From: Oscillospiraceae bacterium
GTDB lineage: Bacteria > Bacillota > Clostridia > Oscillospirales > Ruminococcaceae
Direction: 5' to 3'
Assembly: GCA_021199335.1 (NCBI GenBank)
Contig: JAJQIG010000037.1
Coordinates: forward strand, 1 to 51,570
DNA: 51,570 bases
The notes beneath the pieces are model-generated. The model saw only the letters and a program-made list of their open reading frames with translations. It ran no database searches and had not been told where the DNA came from. A program made the position numbers and the translations under genes. This document shows, one piece after another, positions 35,637 through 44,298 of the stretch. Numbering within the stretch: position 1 is the first letter of the stretch; the number at the start of each line of letters is the position of its first letter.

Positions 35637-35659
35637 TTCTAAAATAGAAGTTATGTCAA

Positions 35660-36685
35660 TCAAACCTGGCTATTGTTATCGAGGAAGTCCATAACATCAT
35701 CAACGGTTGTGAATGCAAGAGCGGTGCAGGTATCGGCACAGCCGTAGTAAATGCAAATTCTGCCTGTATCGGCATCAACAAGGTTTGCGCAGGGGAATGT
35801 TACGGCATCCGTATCCCCAACAAGCTCGTAGCTTGTCTGTGGGCTGATAAGGTACGATGCGCCTCTTTTAAGAACCTTCCAAGGCTCATCCTTATCGAGA
35901 AGAGCGGCGGAGAAGCTGTAAACATAGCCATTGCAGGATGTAAGAACGCCATGATAGAAAATGAGCCAGCCACGGTCTGTTTCGATTGGAATAGGACCTG
36001 CGCCCATCTTTGTGGATTCCCAACCCTTAGAGGGTCCCATAACGTGCCTATGTTCGCCCCAATAGGTAAGGTCGGGCGACTGGCTGATGAACATATCGCC
36101 GAACGGTGTATGACCGCTATCGGACGGACGGCTCATCATCATGTACTTTCCATTAATCTTTCTGGGGAACATAACGCCGTTTCTGTTGAAAGGCAGATAT
36201 GCGTTCTCAAGCTGAGTGAATTCCTTAAAATCAAATGTGTAAGCAATGCCGATTGTGGGCTTCCAGCCATAGGCGTTGCACCATGTTACAAGGTATCTAT
36301 CCTCGAATTTGCATACACGGGGATCGTAGCCGTACTGCCACTCAGCAACCTCGGGAATATCGCACTTGAACTTAATTCTTTCTTCGTTAATATCCCAGTT
36401 AATGCCGTCCTTTGAAAAGCCGACATGAAGCTCCATATTTCTTTCCCTGTCATCAACACGGAAGACGCCTGCAAATTTATAATCGCCGTTTTCAAAAGGA
36501 ACAACAGAGCTATTGAAAATGGAATTAGAGGGTTCTCTGTAACCGTTAGCCTTTTTAACCATAATCTGGTCACGCTTGATAATGGGGTTTTCCGAATATC
36601 TCCATACTACATCTCTGCAGTCGGCAGGCTTTTCCTGCCAAGGGATATTAGGCATAGACACACCGTTGACAATTTTTGTCTTCAT
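35660..36685 (-). CDS. GH130 beta-mannoside phosphorylase-like protein
   Basis: A 341-residue five-bladed beta-propeller enzyme of glycoside hydrolase family 130. Seen: [51 protein letters not shown] with the conserved Asp, and the [19 protein letters not shown] stretch. GH130 phosphorylases cleave beta-1,4-mannosyl bonds with phosphate, releasing mannose 1-phosphate; the size fits mannooligosaccharide phosphorylases better than the longer mannosyl-glucose enzymes. No signal peptide, so it works in the cytoplasm on imported sugars. The ATG at 36685 has AAAGGCGG upstream. It has its own promoter (36794-36822). Confidence 0.88.
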   Translation of the reverse strand: MKTKIVNGVSMPNIPWQEKPADCRDVVWRYSENPIIKRDQIMVKKANGYREPSNSIFNSSVVPFENGDYKFAGVFRVDDRERNMELHVGFSKDGINWDINEERIKFKCDIPEVAEWQYGYDPRVCKFEDRYLVTWCNAYGWKPTIGIAYTFDFKEFTQLENAYLPFNRNGVMFPRKINGKYMMMSRPSDSGHTPFGDMFISQSPDLTYWGEHRHVMGPSKGWESTKMGAGPIPIETDRGWLIFYHGVLTSCNGYVYSFSAALLDKDEPWKVLKRGASYLISPQTSYELVGDTDAVTFPCANLVDADTGRICIYYGCADTCTALAFTTVDDVMDFLDNNSQV

Positions 36686-36793
36686 AATTTTTACCGCCTT
36701 TCTTGATGGAATACACTCCGAACGGATGCCCTTTCCGCAAGGTTTTACGGCAATCAAAGCAATCCATTCATAAGTGAAACCTCATTCCTTAAC

Positions 36794-36822
36794 ATTATAC
36801 ACTACATAGCACAAAAAATCAA
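36794..36822 (-). promoter_or_regulatory. Sigma-A promoter of the GH130 gene
   Basis: On the minus strand TTGATT (36817-36822), a 17-base spacer and TATAAT (36794-36799). The -35 box overlaps the GH95 stop codon. The start is expected near 36787, a leader of about 100 bases. Confidence 0.65.
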
Positions 36823-39086
36823 GAATATTTTATTTCACATCTATCATTTTTTTCTAAAGTAAAGGTATAAGTACGTCCATTTTGTAAAATTTCAGCAATT
36901 TTGCCATTTTTATAAACTTCTATGGGAGCTTCACTGTAGAAATTACACAATCCGCCCTTTTCAGAGGAAATTACAGCGCTTTTTACCCTGCAATTTTCCC
37001 ATTCAAAAGAAATTTCAAAGCCGCCCCTTGCTTTCATGCCCCTTACCGAGCCGCTTTTCCACTGTGGCGGGAGCGCCGGCAAAAGACGTATTTCCCCACC
37101 GCTGCTCTGGAGAAGAGCCTCGGCAATTCCTGCGCCGCCGCCAAAGTTTCCATCGATTTGGAACGGCGGGTGCATATCAAACATATTGATGCTCGTTGAA
37201 TTTGAGAGCAATGCGGAAATGTTTTCTCCGACCTTTTCACCGTCAAAGAGCCTTGCCCACATATTGATTATCCATGCCCTCGACCAGCCCGTATGCCCGC
37301 CGCCGTAGGAAAGGCGCCTTTCCATAGTAGCCCTTGCGGCTTTGGCAAGCTCGGGTGTTTTTCCCGAAGAAATCATATCCGCAGGATAGAGCGCAAAAAG
37401 CTGTGAGATATGGCGGTGTCCCGGTTCTACCTCATCATAATCCTCCGCCCATTCCATAATTTGACCATATTTACCGATTTTAAGCTCAGGAAGTCTTGAA
37501 CGCATCTCACGCATTTTTGCCGCATAATCGCTGTCAATTCCAAGAATATCCGCGCTTTCGGCAACGGCGGTGAAAAGCTCATAAAGGATTTCGCTGTCCA
37601 TTGACGGGCCGATACAGAGCGTTCCCTTTTCGCCTGTTTTTGTAATATAAGTATTCTCAGGCGAAACGGACGGACAGGTTACAAGCCTGCCGTCATCATT
37701 TTCAATAAGATAATCCTCGAAAAATTCAGCCGCTTCACGGAGGGTATCGTACTTTTCGGCAAGGAAATCCTTATCCTGCGTGAATTTATAATGCTCGTAA
37801 ATATGCAGGCAGAGCCAAGCCATTCCCATCGGCCACAACGTTGCGGGCATCCACTTATCCTGCGGAGCGGTGTCGCCCCATATATCGGTGTTATGGTGGC
37901 AAACCGTTCCCCTGCAGCCGTACATTTTTCTTGCAGTGACACGTCCGTTTTCCCTCATTCTCTCGATATGGTCAAACAGGGGTGTATGGCATTCGGAGAG
38001 GTTTTGAATTTCCGCACCCCAATAATTCATCTCCGTGTTTATATTTATTGTATATTTGCCGCCCCATGCGGGCCACATATCCTTATTCCAAATACCCTGC
38101 AAATTCAACGGAAGTGTGCCTTCCCTTGAGCCTGAAATCATAAGATACCGTGAGAAATTGAAGTACATCTCCACAATGCCGTTGTCGCTTTCGCCGCCCC
38201 TAATTCGCTCAAGCCTTTCTTTTGTTGGAAGCTCGGATGCGCCGCTGCTGTTATCGTTAAGGTGCAGTTCACATCGTCCGTAAAGGCTGCGGTAATCTTC
38301 AATATGCCTTTCTTTAAGGGTTGGAAGTCTGCGGAGAGCCTTTTTGGCATCGCCGATTGCCTGTTTTTCGTAATCAGCGCCTCGGAAGGCAGTTCGGCAG
38401 GATAGAATAAGCACCGCACTGTCTGCGCCGCTCACCTTTATGCGGTTGCAATCGGTGCAGGCTGTTCCGCCCTTTGCTGAAACGGAAATTGCGGTTGCGT
38501 AGGGTATGCCGTCCGACACGGTAAAGAGCAAGGTTGATTCATCGTACGCCTCGTTTTTGTCGTAATAGTCATCAACGCCGTCAATTGCAGCTGTAAATGA
38601 CACTGCTCCGCTTTTATCGGCTGTGAAAAGTGCCGCCATAACCTCGTCCTTATGCGAAATGAAGATTTCCCGCTTGTATTTTACTCCGTCAGCCGTAAAT
38701 TCCACTGTTGAAACAGCATTTGAAAGGTCAAGGGTTCGTCTGTAATCGGTTGTTTCACCGGTATTCTGCCAAATGTGAAGGTCGCCCATTGGTTTATAAT
38801 GCCGCTGCTGCTCGTTAGTGCCGTAAAAAGCGTCGGCGCAGACCTCCTCTGCTTCGGTGGTTCTGCCCTCCTTTATAAGTGAACGAATTTTTTCAAGGTT
38901 ATCAAGCGATTTGGAGTTATTCCTATATCGGAATCCGCCCGACCATATTGAATCCTCATTGAGCTGAATAAGCTCATCGGAGGTTCTGCCGAAAATCATT
39001 CCGCCTATTCGGCCGTTTCCGACAGGCAGGGCTTCATCCCAGTTCTCGGCAGGCTTTTTATACCATAATAATTCAGATAAATTCAT
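36819..39086 (-). CDS. GH95 family glycosidase (alpha-L-fucosidase-like)
   Basis: A 755-residue enzyme. The N-terminal GH95 domain begins LLWYKKPAENWDEALPVGNG, followed by an (alpha/alpha)6 catalytic domain and a C-terminal beta domain. Residues matching the known GH95 active site are present: Asn pair in TININTEMNYW (about 349), Glu in VSPENTYI (about 474) and Asp in FQIDGNFGGG (about 644). GH95 inverting enzymes release alpha-1,2-L-fucose or alpha-L-galactose. No signal peptide, so it acts in the cytoplasm after uptake. AAGGAG lies 7 bases before the ATG, and the structured repeat ends one base before that AAGGAG. Confidence 0.9.
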   Translation of the reverse strand: MNLSELLWYKKPAENWDEALPVGNGRIGGMIFGRTSDELIQLNEDSIWSGGFRYRNNSKSLDNLEKIRSLIKEGRTTEAEEVCADAFYGTNEQQRHYKPMGDLHIWQNTGETTDYRRTLDLSNAVSTVEFTADGVKYKREIFISHKDEVMAALFTADKSGAVSFTAAIDGVDDYYDKNEAYDESTLLFTVSDGIPYATAISVSAKGGTACTDCNRIKVSGADSAVLILSCRTAFRGADYEKQAIGDAKKALRRLPTLKERHIEDYRSLYGRCELHLNDNSSGASELPTKERLERIRGGESDNGIVEMYFNFSRYLMISGSREGTLPLNLQGIWNKDMWPAWGGKYTININTEMNYWGAEIQNLSECHTPLFDHIERMRENGRVTARKMYGCRGTVCHHNTDIWGDTAPQDKWMPATLWPMGMAWLCLHIYEHYKFTQDKDFLAEKYDTLREAAEFFEDYLIENDDGRLVTCPSVSPENTYITKTGEKGTLCIGPSMDSEILYELFTAVAESADILGIDSDYAAKMREMRSRLPELKIGKYGQIMEWAEDYDEVEPGHRHISQLFALYPADMISSGKTPELAKAARATMERRLSYGGGHTGWSRAWIINMWARLFDGEKVGENISALLSNSTSINMFDMHPPFQIDGNFGGGAGIAEALLQSSGGEIRLLPALPPQWKSGSVRGMKARGGFEISFEWENCRVKSAVISSEKGGLCNFYSEAPIEVYKNGKIAEILQNGRTYTFTLEKNDRCEIKYS

Positions 39087-39098
39087 AATTTCTCCTTA

Positions 39099-39280
39099 AT
39101 AACTCACGACTGATGTCCCCTTCTCGGCTGTCAGCTCGGTCGGCGCTTCTGCTTAGCAGAGGTATCCACCGGACACCCGCACCCTCTTCAGGCGGGGGGA
39201 GCATACGGTCTTTCAGTGGGGAACCCAATCTCCCACCGAAACCCCTAAGGGGCTAACGCCCCCAATCGTTCGTTGAATGA
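39099..39280 (-). repeat. Structured repeat copy A (mobile-element-end or omega-RNA-like)
   Basis: On the minus strand it runs from TCATTCAACGAACG to CATCAGTCGTGAGTTAT and is homologous to copy B (51159-51280): shared ACCGTATGCT, CCCGCCT, ATCAG(T/C)CGTGAGTTAT and the stem pair TTCGGTGGG/CCCCACTGAA. Stems keep pairing although the bases differ between copies. Copy A carries about 60 extra bases with a nested hairpin (CTGCTAAGCAG) enclosed by TGTCC/GGACA. GC-rich folded ends like this occur in IS200/IS605-type elements and their guide RNAs, but no transposase gene is present. Confidence 0.55.
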
Positions 39281-39305
39281 CGGGGCGATGCCCCTTATTG
39301 AACAA

Positions 39306-39335
39306 CAGCCGCCGAACATCTTAGTCCGACGGCTG
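39306..39335 (-). terminator. Hairpin after the second permease pair
   Basis: On the minus strand CAGCCGTCGGA (39325-39335) pairs over 11 bases, with two G-U pairs, with TTCGGCGGCTG (39306-39316), followed by TTGTTCAATAAGG. The U-run is poor, so read-through into GH95 is possible. Confidence 0.45.
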
Positions 39336-39350
39336 CATAAATGTTTGATA

Positions 39351-40427
39351 TTACATACCTGTAAGACCCGAACGTGCAATACCTTCAGTGAAGTTTTTCT
39401 GGAGGCAAATGTACAGAATCAACATAGGTGTAATCGAAAGCAGACAGCCCGATTCCATCCATACTATAAGCTCACGCACATTAACCTGAACGTTACCGTT
39501 ATCAAAAATAATTCTTGTAAGGTTTGCGTCAAGGTTCTTAAGCATAAGCGCAATGGTTCTGTTGTCGGTAAAGAACGAGGTACTTACATAGTAATCGTTC
39601 CAGTACCATACAACCGAAAGAAGGAAAACTGTCAAGAAGGTTGAACCCGCATTCGGGACCATAACCTGAATAAAGGTTCTGAACGGTGAGCATCCGTCAA
39701 GATATGCCGCATCCTCAAGCTCCTTAGGAAGCCCTCTGAATGACTGCCTGAACAGGAAGATGAACAGACCCGCACGGATTCCGTTAGCCGTAAGCGCAGG
39801 GAAATACATTGTTACCGCAGTGTTAATGAGGTTGATGTATTCGCCCGTTATAGCGTGGTAAATCCAGAATGGATTGAAGTAACGGAAGAACATATACTGT
39901 GGAATAAGGATAATCTGCGATGGCATAAGGATCATCAAAATTACCACAAAAAACAAGATACTCTTGCCCCTGAACTTAAATCTTGCGAAACCATAGCCCG
40001 TTATAGCGCAGGTGAGAACCTGGAGGATAGAACAGCCTATATTAAGCACAAGGGTATTGCCGAGTGTATTCCAGAAATCCATTGCAAGAATTGCATCCTT
40101 AATGTTGGAAAGCGTAAAGGTTTTCGGAATCCACAGAATTGTTGGGTCATTCATTTCGGCACGGGGACGAAATGCAGACGAAATCATAAACAACAAGGGA
40201 TAAAGAATGATGAAGCAAAGTCCGAATATAATCAAACCTCTGAAAATCGGCCAAACCGCGTCAATAACTCTTTTCCTTTTAAGATACCTCTGTTCCTCCG
40301 GGGTAAGGGACTCAAGACGTTTTTTAAAACGCTCCCTTTTCTCCTTACGGGATATCTTAGGCTCTTTTACTTTCTTTTCCGGCTTTTTAAAGAAGCCGGA
40401 GTGTCTTTTTACCGCTGTATCTGCCAT
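39351..40427 (-). CDS. Sugar ABC transporter permease (MalG-type), pair 2
   Basis: A 358-residue permease with an unusually long charged cytoplasmic N terminus (about 60 residues, KKPEKKVKEPKISRKEKRER) followed by six helices. The EAA loop contacting the ATPase reads ELEDAAYLDGCSPFRTFIQV. It belongs to the binding-protein-dependent transport family used for oligosaccharides (CUT1). It pairs with the MalF-type gene 17 bases upstream. There is a second MalF/MalG pair at 45822-47777 and no ATPase gene in the window, so a shared MsmK/UgpC-like ATPase elsewhere is inferred. Confidence 0.92.
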   Translation of the reverse strand: MADTAVKRHSGFFKKPEKKVKEPKISRKEKRERFKKRLESLTPEEQRYLKRKRVIDAVWPIFRGLIIFGLCFIILYPLLFMISSAFRPRAEMNDPTILWIPKTFTLSNIKDAILAMDFWNTLGNTLVLNIGCSILQVLTCAITGYGFARFKFRGKSILFFVVILMILMPSQIILIPQYMFFRYFNPFWIYHAITGEYINLINTAVTMYFPALTANGIRAGLFIFLFRQSFRGLPKELEDAAYLDGCSPFRTFIQVMVPNAGSTFLTVFLLSVVWYWNDYYVSTSFFTDNRTIALMLKNLDANLTRIIFDNGNVQVNVRELIVWMESGCLLSITPMLILYICLQKNFTEGIARSGLTGM

Positions 40428-40444
40428 TATATTTCTCCGCCTCC

Positions 40445-41347
40445 TTAATCATCATACCAGACGAGCTTGTTCATAATTGCGAATATGATTCCCAACGCTA
40501 CGAGTATAATTGCGAAGTAGCTCCACGCCATTGCCGCCGAGTAACCGTACTGCCAATCACTTTGAACCTCCAGAACACGGGTCATAACCTCGTTTGTAGG
40601 GTCGGTGAAGGTATCTATTACGGTATACACAATGTTTACAAGAATCATAGGGGAAACGTAAGGGAGGGTAATCTTCCAGAAGAATTCCCATGATGTTGCG
40701 CCCTCAATTGCTGCGGCTTCCTTAGCTGATGTGGGGATGCCCTGAAGCGCCGAAAGGAATATGATAATCTGAATACCGCACTTCCATACAAGGTTCAGGA
40801 TATCCGAGGTAATCTCTGTAAGCATTTCCGTAAAGGACGAACCGAAGCCGTAAATTCCGACAAACTCAAGAAGCTGATCAACCATGTCCGTTTCAAACAT
40901 TGTTGAGAACTGCTCTGCGCTGTTGTTTCCGTTTGTTTCAAGGTTACCTGTGATGATAGCGTATACAGGACCTGTAGCAATGATAACAGGGAGGAAAAAT
41001 ACAGCTCTCGCAAAGGTTCTTCCTCTAAATTTTTGGTTAATAATGATAGCGACAAACATTGAGAAAATAATGATTATCGGGAGGTTCATCGCCATGTCCT
41101 CCAATGCCGAAACAAGGTACTGCCTATATGTCGGGTCAGTCATGAAAGCCCTTTTATAGTTATCAAGGCCAACCCAGCTCTTGAGCAAATAGCCTGTTTC
41201 CGGCTGAACGTTGTTGAACGAATAATAGAAGGATTTGCACACCGGTATAATGAAGAACATCAGCGCACCGACAAACCAAAGGGCTATAAAGCCGTAGCCG
41301 TAAAGACCCTTTTTCTTTTCATAGGACATTTTTGCCATTCTTTTCAT
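40445..41347 (-). CDS. Sugar ABC transporter permease (MalF-type), pair 2
   Basis: A 300-residue six-helix permease. The cytoplasmic start MAKMSYEKKKGLYGYG is followed by the first helix, and the EAA loop reads SAKEAAAIEGATSWEFFWKI before a proline-rich turn (LPYVSP). A long extracellular insert (about 125-175, ETNGNNSAEQFSTMFETD) distinguishes it from the pair 1 MalF protein and could contact a different binding protein. It starts one base after the DUF5696 gene ends, so the two are probably coupled. Confidence 0.92.
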   Translation of the reverse strand: MKRMAKMSYEKKKGLYGYGFIALWFVGALMFFIIPVCKSFYYSFNNVQPETGYLLKSWVGLDNYKRAFMTDPTYRQYLVSALEDMAMNLPIIIIFSMFVAIIINQKFRGRTFARAVFFLPVIIATGPVYAIITGNLETNGNNSAEQFSTMFETDMVDQLLEFVGIYGFGSSFTEMLTEITSDILNLVWKCGIQIIIFLSALQGIPTSAKEAAAIEGATSWEFFWKITLPYVSPMILVNIVYTVIDTFTDPTNEVMTRVLEVQSDWQYGYSAAMAWSYFAIILVALGIIFAIMNKLVWYDD

Positions 41348-41348
41348 C

Positions 41349-43631
41349 TTATCCTATGACCTCCTTTCCGATGTAGTCGTACAAATTGTAGACCGTTCCG
41401 TTCTTTGTAACGGTTCTGTCCGTCATATTTACGACTGTTTTCGTACCGTTCTCATACACAGTTTCAATTTCATCATCGGAAAGAATGTTGTATTCTGTTA
41501 TCTTCTGATTAGAAACATCTGAGAGGATTTCCTTAACGAAGCTGTAGCAGCTTGCGGCGTCCTCCGTCCAGTATACTGACTCTGCGTAATAATAAACATC
41601 ATATCTTGTGTCCTTAAGCTCATTGGCTTCCTCGGCAACAAGGTCAAATCTCAGGTTGCTGCCCGAAGCAACGGCGTTAAGGATAAGATCCGCAATCTGC
41701 GCATCTCCGTTCACCGCAGTTGTTGAGTAAGATTTAAGTCCGTGCATAACAATCTGATAGAAAGGAATATCCATGTCAAAAATATCATATTTGCTTGAAT
41801 TAAGGGGTACATTTGTGATATGGTCAACGTACGGAAGAATGTAAGCATTTGCACCATCGGCAAGAACCGAACCCACCTGATCGTTAAGAAGCTGATAATA
41901 CTCCTGAAGGTCGTATTTAACCATTTCACGGGACAGAGCCTTTTTGCCGTAGTCGCCATAGATAACGGTTGAAGCCGAGCCTGCCGAAATATTTGTAAGT
42001 CCGTATGAGCTGTAGCTCTCCGCAAGGCTGTTGAAAATCTTCTCATAGGTTGCGGGAGAAAGAAGCGACATTGCATCATAATATTGATTTTCAATTCCGT
42101 AAGCAAGGTCGTATGTATACTGCTTTGAATAAGCATTTGAAACTCTTATTGCTGTATCCGTCATTGTCCAGTAACCGTTGCCTGTTTTGAAGGTAAGGTT
42201 GTCAACTGCGGGGTAAATGGAAATGTTATTGCTTTCAGCAAAGCTCAGAAGGCTGTTGAAATCGGATTTTCCGCCAAGCTTTGATGCGGGTTTAGCCTCA
42301 TCGGAAACCTTTTCCTTTATATCCGCCGTAGTCCACTGGTTGTAATTAACAACTATATTGTCAACGCCGCCCGACTGAAGCTCGGAAAGGATATCCTGTG
42401 CATCGTCAAAGCTTGTTGCAACGTGCTGCATTGTGATGGGGAGTCCGACAATGGATTCCTGCTTCAAAACTGCGCCGTAGAAGTCAACATAAAGAGCGGT
42501 TTCATCAACTGTTTCGGATTTTGTTACACCATATTCCGAGGAAGTAAGGTAATCCCTATACTTATCGGCAATATCTATGTAATCCACGCTGCCGTTATCA
42601 GTGCTTGAAACGGGGTAATATCTTACCTCAATCTCGGGAACAAGGATTCCCCTCTTCTCGAAAACCTTAAGCGGGTTGGAATCGCCGCCCATGAGGTATT
42701 CATCACTTGTACGAATCTCGAAGTCAAAGTAGCAGGTGTTGTAGCTCGTTTTATTCTGTCCCGAAACATAAGCATTGATTGTAGCGCAGGTATCGCCCTT
42801 ATCGGCAACAACCATAAGTCCGCTGTTTTCCTTAACAATGCCGTACATTGGGAGATAAACTTGCTGTGTTACTGCGGGAGCTGTCTGTGAAACAGCTGTA
42901 ATATCACTGCCGTAAACCTTGCCGCTGTAAACCTTAAGTCCTGTTTTTCCGTTATTAAAGTTTATGAGCGCTCCGCTTCCGTCGGGGACAACGTAGTAAC
43001 CCTCCTCCTCATCCGTAGCTGCGCCGAAGGTTGTCATGAACGAGAGGTCCGTAACGATTTTATCGGAATCCTCCTCAACAATTTCGGAGGTATCGACATA
43101 AAGCTTGAGGTAATCCTCCTCAAGGGTATATGTTACGGGAACCGTAATGTCAGCCGAGGAAAATGAATATGTGATCTTAACGCCGTTTGTAACATCCTCG
43201 ATTTTAGCCTTGCCCTTAACCTTGCTGTTAATGGTTGTGGTTCTTCTCTTGGAAGGTTCGCCGTAAATTAGGGTCATGCCGGCTTTAAGCTCCTGAATCT
43301 GTGCATTTTTTCCGGCTGAACCATCGGCATTTATCGGGTTCGACCACCAGATTTCGCCGTTGCTCTTATCAACAAGGGCAAGCGTTACCTCATCCTCGTT
43401 TTTATAGAGCGCAAGATTGCTGTTCTCGGCAACAAGGGTCATATCCGCCATAGCCTCATCCTCTGTGCGGGGGACATAATCCTCATCTGCGGGTTCTATT
43501 TCCTCATCCTCGGATGATTCGGTAACCTCAGTACCCTCCTCATCGTCCGAGCTTACGGGAATTGTACCCACTGAAAGCATCATTGCAAGACAGCACGCTC
43601 CGGCAATAATCTTTTTTATATTAATACGCAT
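41349..43631 (-). CDS. Secreted DUF5696 protein
   Basis: A 760-residue exported protein with a signal peptide (IIAGACCLAMMLSVGTIPV) and an acidic linker (EDEEIEPADEDY). A beta-rich N-terminal part (about 65-250: NLALYKNEDEVTLALVDKSN, DGSGALINFNNG) is followed by what looks like a barrel-type domain (about 330-720) with IVVNYNQWTTADI and YPAVDNLTFKTGN. The pattern fits DUF5696 proteins, which sit beside sugar ABC transporter genes in Firmicutes; a glycosidase-like fold is possible but no catalytic pair is evident to me. No lipobox of usual form and no C-terminal anchor, so it should be secreted or held by partners. Confidence 0.7.
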   Translation of the reverse strand: MRINIKKIIAGACCLAMMLSVGTIPVSSDDEEGTEVTESSEDEEIEPADEDYVPRTEDEAMADMTLVAENSNLALYKNEDEVTLALVDKSNGEIWWSNPINADGSAGKNAQIQELKAGMTLIYGEPSKRRTTTINSKVKGKAKIEDVTNGVKITYSFSSADITVPVTYTLEEDYLKLYVDTSEIVEEDSDKIVTDLSFMTTFGAATDEEEGYYVVPDGSGALINFNNGKTGLKVYSGKVYGSDITAVSQTAPAVTQQVYLPMYGIVKENSGLMVVADKGDTCATINAYVSGQNKTSYNTCYFDFEIRTSDEYLMGGDSNPLKVFEKRGILVPEIEVRYYPVSSTDNGSVDYIDIADKYRDYLTSSEYGVTKSETVDETALYVDFYGAVLKQESIVGLPITMQHVATSFDDAQDILSELQSGGVDNIVVNYNQWTTADIKEKVSDEAKPASKLGGKSDFNSLLSFAESNNISIYPAVDNLTFKTGNGYWTMTDTAIRVSNAYSKQYTYDLAYGIENQYYDAMSLLSPATYEKIFNSLAESYSSYGLTNISAGSASTVIYGDYGKKALSREMVKYDLQEYYQLLNDQVGSVLADGANAYILPYVDHITNVPLNSSKYDIFDMDIPFYQIVMHGLKSYSTTAVNGDAQIADLILNAVASGSNLRFDLVAEEANELKDTRYDVYYYAESVYWTEDAASCYSFVKEILSDVSNQKITEYNILSDDEIETVYENGTKTVVNMTDRTVTKNGTVYNLYDYIGKEVIG

Positions 43632-43659
43632 TTATTTCACCACTTTTCGATTTAAAAAA

Positions 43660-44298
43660 TTAAACTCTGAATCTGTAAGAAAGCTCTGTATAGATTGAGA
43701 ATATGAATATGAGCACCTGCTGGAACAATGTAAGAAGAAGAACAAGCAGGAACAGCATTGCGACCATCGCCACAAGTGTCAGCAGGATTAACGCTATCGT
43801 CTTTCCGAAGGAGAATTGATGAACCGCCTTCATAGCCGAAATTGCCAGTATAAACGACCAACACAATCCGATAATCTCAAACGCCTGAATGAAAATATAT
43901 TCATCCTGAATAAGGAAGTGTGAAAGCACCGTTCCTATAAGATAACCGGTAATATACGGCACAAGCGCATATGCACTGTAAATAAATATGTTCTTCATCG
44001 AGCCCTCTCCATCGAAGAGGGTACACATTGCCCAGTTCGCGACTACCCATACACCGAAAAGAATGAAACTTTTGAAAATGTAAGGCACTATGTTGAAGAT
44101 TTTGTCATAATCGGAATAATACTGGAAGCCATAAAGCCTATTGTAAGCAATCTGTTGAATAAACAACAGGCAGACAATGGCAAAGGCAATTTTCATGGAG
44201 CCCTTTTTCTTCCAGCGAAGATCCTCAAAACCCTCAAAGGGGTGCATTATAACGTGTTTAACGAATTGTCCCTGAGTTAAATCCAGCATATTAAGCAC
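43660..44298 (-). CDS. Yip1-family membrane protein
   Basis: A 212-residue protein with a soluble start (VMHPFEGFEDLRWKKKGS-like region, about 15-35) and five transmembrane helices, matching the Yip1 family layout. The loop LFDGEGSMKNIF and the paired helices ALVPYITGYLIGTVLSHF are typical. The bacterial function is unknown; here the gene overlaps the NHL gene by 8 bases and precedes DUF5696, so it is part of the transporter operon and may act as a membrane scaffold. ATG at 44298 or 44289. Confidence 0.75.
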   Translation of the reverse strand: MLNMLDLTQGQFVKHVIMHPFEGFEDLRWKKKGSMKIAFAIVCLLFIQQIAYNRLYGFQYYSDYDKIFNIVPYIFKSFILFGVWVVANWAMCTLFDGEGSMKNIFIYSAYALVPYITGYLIGTVLSHFLIQDEYIFIQAFEIIGLCWSFILAISAMKAVHQFSFGKTIALILLTLVAMVAMLFLLVLLLTLFQQVLIFIFSIYTELSYRFRV

